Shown here in pieces: positions 60,101-64,000 of a stretch of 64,000 nucleotides of DNA (positions are counted from its first letter, which is position 1; the number at the start of each line of letters is the position of its first letter). Where the stretch lies: contig JAVSML010025160.1 of assembly GCA_038503035.1 (NCBI GenBank), positions 18,258 through 82,257 of the forward strand. Reading direction: 5' to 3'. The notes under the pieces were generated by a model. The model made no database searches and was not told the origin of the DNA. It saw nothing but the letters and a program-made list of their open reading frames with translations. The position numbers and the translations under genes are program-made. This stretch comes from Crocodylus rhombifer. Its lineage: Eukaryota; Chordata; Crocodylia; Crocodylidae.

Positions 60101-60533
60101 TGTAAATCATACCAGCAACACTGTGGCTTCCACTGCCCCTGGGATCAGTGTCCCTGGTTATATGGTTATATCTGGGACTCATAGTTCTTGAGAGAGCATG
60201 TCACATAGAGAAGCATAAATCCCTCTGTTTCTCAAACTACAATTCCTAGAATTAAGTGCACAAGCACACGCTCTCTGTTCTACAGAAGGGCCCTGCGCTG
60301 GCCAGCAACTCACTGTTCAGAATGTCATTCGGCTTTTGATTGGTTCCAGGAAATCTCACAGTGGAGATCCGTATAGGTAGTAGGTAACTTTCCATACATA
60401 TCTGCAACCATGAATTACAATTTAGCCTTTTGTTTTTTTCCTCATGGTAACAGGGTTGCAGCTTGGGCTGGCCCCCCTAGATATCCAGGCCGTGGTAATG
60501 TGTACCCTTTTTTCCCCCCATACTTGGGCCCTA
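57131..60533 (-). mobile_element. hAT transposon, 3.4 kb, with perfect 14-bp inverted ends
   Basis: TAGGGCCCAAGTAT at 57131-57144 is repeated as a perfect inverted copy at 60520-60533. The flanks GTGGGGGG (57123-57130) and GTGTAAGG (60534-60541) agree at 5 of 8 positions, compatible with a decayed 8-bp duplication. The element encloses a minus-strand hAT transposase pseudogene (57500-59978), so this is probably a full-length, once autonomous copy. Confidence 0.72.
57500..59978 (-). pseudogene. hAT transposase (ZMYM1/DUF4371-like), degraded
   Basis: Minus-strand blocks: 59978-59715 starts MSGYKYKSGSHKYKEVKQRE with a SSLQFFKID region. 59173-58823 has LYLASRGLAFQGDN and NFLGTLELIAHYD. 58807-58523 has DCRGQGFDNGSDMSGKIKGI, the conserved region around a catalytic acidic residue. 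58510-58295 is a later helical part. 57694-57500 ends with LPVTVAEAERSFSKLALIKN, the hAT dimerisation domain. The order and spacing match transposases related to vertebrate ZMYM1-like proteins with a DUF4371 domain. Stops and frameshifts separate the blocks, so it is a fossil rather than a domesticated gene. Confidence 0.88.
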
Positions 60534-60685
60534 GTGTAAGGAAGCTTCCACGTGGCTGCTGCCACCCACCACCCTGGACTGCTGCCACTCCACATCTAGC
60601 TGCGCACCACCCCTCCCCCTGGCTCCGTGTCTGGCCCTGCAGCCACCCCCCCAGACTCTGTGTCCACCTGGCCTGCTCTGCTGCA

Positions 60686-60708
60686 GCCATGCCATGCCAT
60701 GCCATGCC
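60686..60708. repeat. (GCCAT)n microsatellite
   Basis: Four and a half perfect GCCAT units. Confidence 0.9.
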
Positions 60709-60826
60709 AGTCATTCTTGATAGGCAACCTTGATGCAGAGCTGGTTGGAACCATGCCCTACTGGGAGCCACGCCCCCAAAGAGTGTTAAAGACAGACACA
60801 CAAACAGACAGACTAAAACCTTATAT

Positions 60827-60830
<4 letters not shown>

Positions 60831-60864
<34 letters not shown>

Positions 60865-60877
60865 TCTATCTATCTAT
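60831..60877. repeat. (AC)16 followed by (TATC)n microsatellite
   Basis: Uninterrupted AC from 60831 to 60862, then TATC units and an AT-rich end. Confidence 0.95.
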
Positions 60878-61001
60878 GTATATATATGGAATTGGCTGAG
60901 ATTTTAAACAATAACATTGCAAGATTCAGAGATGAGCAAGTTAGTTATCCCTGAATTATTGCTGAGCAACCTGTTTCTAGGTGCCATCACACTGTCTATA
61001 A

Positions 61002-61061
61002 CAGTGATTTTCAACCAGGGAGCTGCAACACCCTGAGATGATCCTAAAAATTGCTTTAAGG
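61002..61061 (+). mobile_element. hAT element left end, interrupted
   Basis: CAGTGATTTTCAACCAGGG followed by GCTGCAACACCCTGAG is a typical hAT (Charlie-like) left end. It is cut at 61061 by the next element; its right end was not found. Confidence 0.5.
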
Positions 61062-61724
61062 CAGGGGTTTTCAACCTTTTTTTTAGCAAATGTACCCCCT
61101 TCTGGTGTCAGCAGCTGAACGCAGAGGGGGGTGGGGGTGCTTGCATGCCACCACTGCCCACCATGCCGCTGCCATACCCTGGTTTCCCATGGTTGGTTGC
61201 ATGTGTGGCTCTATGGGCTGCTGATGGGCCCCACACCTGGCCAATCATGTACCACCTGTCAGCAGCCCCCAGAGCTGCATGTGCAACCAGCTGTGGGAAA
61301 GTGGCGCAGGGTGGTGGCAGCGATAGCCTCCGCCTCGTGCAACCCACCCCCCCATTGGGCCGGGCAACAACCATGTGGCCCATTGCAGGGTGCTGCTGCC
61401 CTTGCCCCTCCCCCCCAGTCCCACTTCTGGGAGTAGGCATAGAAACACAACTACCCCCCCGCCACTGAGACCTTTGTAGCAGCCTGGCGGCCAATCAGGA
61501 AAGCAAGCTGGGGTGGGGGGCAGGGAAGTGCCATGGTGTGTCACATGGGGCTGGTGGCATCCGGAGCACCCCTCCCCCAGGTAAGAGGCAAACACATCAG
61601 GGGAAACACCACCACCGTACCCTGGGGCATGCTTCTTCCCCACCCACTTTCCCGTCCATGTTAACCCCTGAAGACCATTCTAAGTACCCCTGAGGGTATG
61701 CATACCCCCAGCTGACAACCCCTG
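61062..61724. mobile_element. Non-autonomous hAT element, 663 bp, nested
   Basis: The left end CAGGGGTTTTCAACC and the inverted right end CAGGGGTTGTCAGCTGGGGG pair well. The flanks CTTTAAGG (61054-61061) and TTTTAAAG (61725-61732) agree at 6 of 8 positions. A TGTACCCCCTTCTGG word near the left and TAAGTACCCCTGAGGGTATG near the right are common in hAT MITEs. The GC-rich middle has no transposase. Confidence 0.75.
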
Positions 61725-62129
61725 TTTTAAAGGTATCATGCACCATCAGCACTGTTAGATACACAAATGCCTACACACAGTTTACAAGATAAGCCCAGAA
61801 ATTTCAAACAGGAATCCATACTATCGAAGACATTGGCCTGTTGTAGTCTTTCTGAGCTTTTTGAAACAGAACTGCTCAAAGCTGTCTATGGTTTTTTAAC
61901 TATGGGAAAAAAATTCTGGCATTATTCACTTTGCACACCTCTGCATGTTTCCTATCAAACCTCCATGTTTGCATTCAATTTATTAACTCACATTAGGCAA
62001 TTCCTGTTTCTCAGTCATTAATTTGCACCCTTTTCCAAGCTACTTTATACCTAAAACAAGCTCCCCTGTTTGCACACGCACATCTAACTTAAAATACAAG
62101 GACTTCTAATCAGCTCTTTGTCATAACTC

Positions 62130-63110
62130 AAGAGATTTTAAGGCCAGAAGAGAGCTGTATTGACAATAAATTCAATTTCATGCATAATATGGGCCAAAGT
62201 ACACCCAACATTAAGCAAACAATTTGCAATACAAACAGAAGATACTTTGATTTAAAGTGATGGCGAATTCATCCTGGCCCTTGGTAAGTTATCCAAATTT
62301 GTCTAGTCTTAGCTTCAAAATCTTTAGATTTGATGATGTGATATTCTGTGTGACTACAGAGAAATCTCTTTCCCAGGCAAGTGTTTTAAAATATAATCAT
62401 CTATTAATCTTCTCCTGGACAACGAAGTAGACTGAACTTCTTGAGCTCCACCTATACAAGCAGTTTGTCCAGAACTCCGGTATTCCTGGTAGGTCTTTTT
62501 GTACCATTTCCAATTTACATATATATATTTGAAGTTTAAACACTAGAACACCACCTCATATTTCTGAAATCCTCTCAATGTGTTATACAGATGTAATATC
62601 TGCTTGTCTACCACTAAGTATTCTTCTATTTATACATGTATGCACTTACCCTTTTAGCTACATTATCATGCCAAGATCATGATCAATTTATATAACAGTG
62701 ACTTTTCAGTGATGCTGTACTTCATATCTCATCTTCAATGTGAGAGTTACATTATTTTTTCACTACAAGGTATGACCTCGCATTTTAATTTTAATACACT
62801 ATCAACAGAGACCACCTTAACAGAATGACCCAGGTTGCTATGTATAAAGAATTTATACCACTTCACCAACTTATATTATCTACAAATTTTATCAAGAATG
62901 ATATTATATTTTCCTCTGTATCACTGGTATTTTGAATAGCACTGGGTTGAGAGTAAACCATCAGGGCCAAGGAGAGAGTTGTGGGAAGTAGAAAAATATA
63001 CAGAGCAAAATTATTTTCTGCCTGTGATTTTTACCATTACTTTTGCGATTAATCAATTTGTAATCTATTTAGAATGTGTTCTTATAGTCTTTCTCCACGC
63101 AGGATTTAAA
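62130..63110 (-). mobile_element. Ancient CR1/L3-type LINE
   Basis: It is diverged but follows the same order as the 50310-55440 copy on the minus strand: AAGGCCAGAAGAGAGC at the 3' side, CTTCTCCTGGACAACGAAGT, CCAATTTACATATATATATTTGAA, then a TATCTACAAATTTTATCAAG part of the reverse transcriptase. No open frame. The limits are approximate. Confidence 0.5.
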
Positions 63111-64000
63111 AAAAGAATGCACAATGTACACTCCTATGGTAGCGTACAATTTTTAATACGGATTTTTGTTCAGTCAAATATACTAAAGCTACTCAGCTAC
63201 AGTATGCATTTAGCTATGTTAGGCTATTTTTGCAACAATATCTTGTATGCCAAAGCTTACAGAACTTGAAAAAATTATGCCATAACCCCTGGTTTGTTTT
63301 ACTTTTTCCTATACTCAAAACCTGTAATACTAGCTTAAAACCATGAATATAACACATTCATTTAAACTACTTATGCTGCCAAGTTTTTTTATTTTTTTAA
63401 ATTATGACTTACATTTTTAATAGAAACCTATAATTTATGAGCAACTGTAAATCCTCTCATTTTAAAAGAGAAAGAAAATCACACTCTTGATCATTTTGAA
63501 GCTGAATGCTCTATAGTTACGATATTTAATTCTTAAAACTTCTTCTATCACTTTAATCCTCTCTCTAACATTCCTGACAAGTCATCCTTAAATATTACAG
63601 TTAGTTATCTCTCAGTTACCAGAGATTCGGATGGTTATTACATTTAGGGGAAAAAAATAGCTTCAATTACTGTCAGCTAAACATTCAGACCACCCCAATT
63701 TATCATCTTTCTCTGTCACAGAAAAAACAAGTTTCCTTGTAACAACTCTATCAAGTAGCACTAATTCTAAAAAATTACTATTAAAACCAAAACCCACCAT
63801 CAGGGTTGAGAATTGAAGCACTAGAAAAAAAAATGACACTGTTCACAGACTGGTTAAGTATCAGGCAGAGATTCATTTGCTGTAATCATTTTAAGCTTTC
63901 CTAAGCAGGTAAACAGAAACAAAATTACAGTGCTCTGTGTGTGCACGTGTGGGTAGATTATTATGGAAACATATACACTGTATTCCAGCAGCCTTTCAAA
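63111..64000. other. ATXN10 intron, no feature recognised
   Basis: AT-rich, nothing supported. Confidence 0.5.

Larger units (their letters stand above)
60534..61001. other. GC-rich flank and microsatellites
   Basis: Contains the (GCCAT)n and (AC)n repeats listed separately. No gene. Confidence 0.5.

Noticed and set aside
60410..61643. Several frames over 100 codons near the microsatellites and the nested hAT
   Set aside because: GC-rich MITE sequence and simple repeats; no conserved motif.
1..64000. CRISPR arrays, bacterial operons, tRNA or rRNA genes
   Set aside because: No regularly spaced repeats of CRISPR type, no ribosome binding sites with operon spacing, and no tRNA or rRNA hallmarks were seen; the DNA is vertebrate nuclear.

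Overview
The window looks like non-avian sauropsid nuclear DNA, most likely crocodilian (a turtle is the main alternative). The reasons are several CR1 LINEs with 8-bp-type 3' tails, very many hAT transposons and MITEs of different ages, Penelope-like elements, a retrovirus with a degraded gamma-type env, MIR-like SINE relics, and one exon of a conserved vertebrate gene. There are no bacterial-type genes or operons and no CRISPR. Species assignment is inference.

Host gene content is small. The only convincing host coding sequence is the last exon of ATXN10 (ataxin-10) on the minus strand, 43736 down to 43537. Everything above 43737 is therefore ATXN10 intron, and everything below about 43.2 kb is downstream intergenic DNA. 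No further ATXN10 exon was recognised.

Layout. 1-2880: the 3' end of an endogenous retrovirus (integrase end of pol, env in four reading-frame blocks, 3' LTR). 5.1-12.9 kb: a dense transposon cluster. It holds a GC-rich block with a divergent promoter, a hAT transposase pseudogene split by two CR1 insertions, a large hAT MITE inside a duplicated sequence whose second copy is empty, a Penelope-like 3' end, and further MITE copies. 15.6-16.9 kb: a second Penelope-like element carrying a small hAT insertion. 21-24 kb: hAT and GC-rich MITEs and an old L3/CR1 piece. 28.8-29.7 kb: a CpG-rich LTR. 33.7-34.1 kb: a truncated CR1. 37.7 kb: a MIR relic.

Inside the ATXN10 intron: a Tigger-like MITE (44.6 kb), a MITE with a ~200-bp tandem repeat expansion (45.2-47.3 kb), a palindrome-ended MITE (48.1 kb), a three-level nest of old CR1 > hAT > younger CR1 (50.3-55.4 kb), a second divergent-promoter transposon piece (55.5-56.3 kb), a 3.4-kb hAT element with perfect 14-bp ends and a decayed transposase (57.1-60.5 kb), nested hAT MITEs (61.0-61.7 kb) and an ancient CR1 (62.1-63.1 kb).

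No complete undescribed biological system was found. The most useful observations are the nested insertions whose order can be read from target-site duplications, the paired filled/empty MITE site, the internally expanded MITE, and a promoter module repeated in two distant transposon fragments with the same internal spacing. All mobile-element proteins seen here carry stops or frameshifts, so none is expected to be active.
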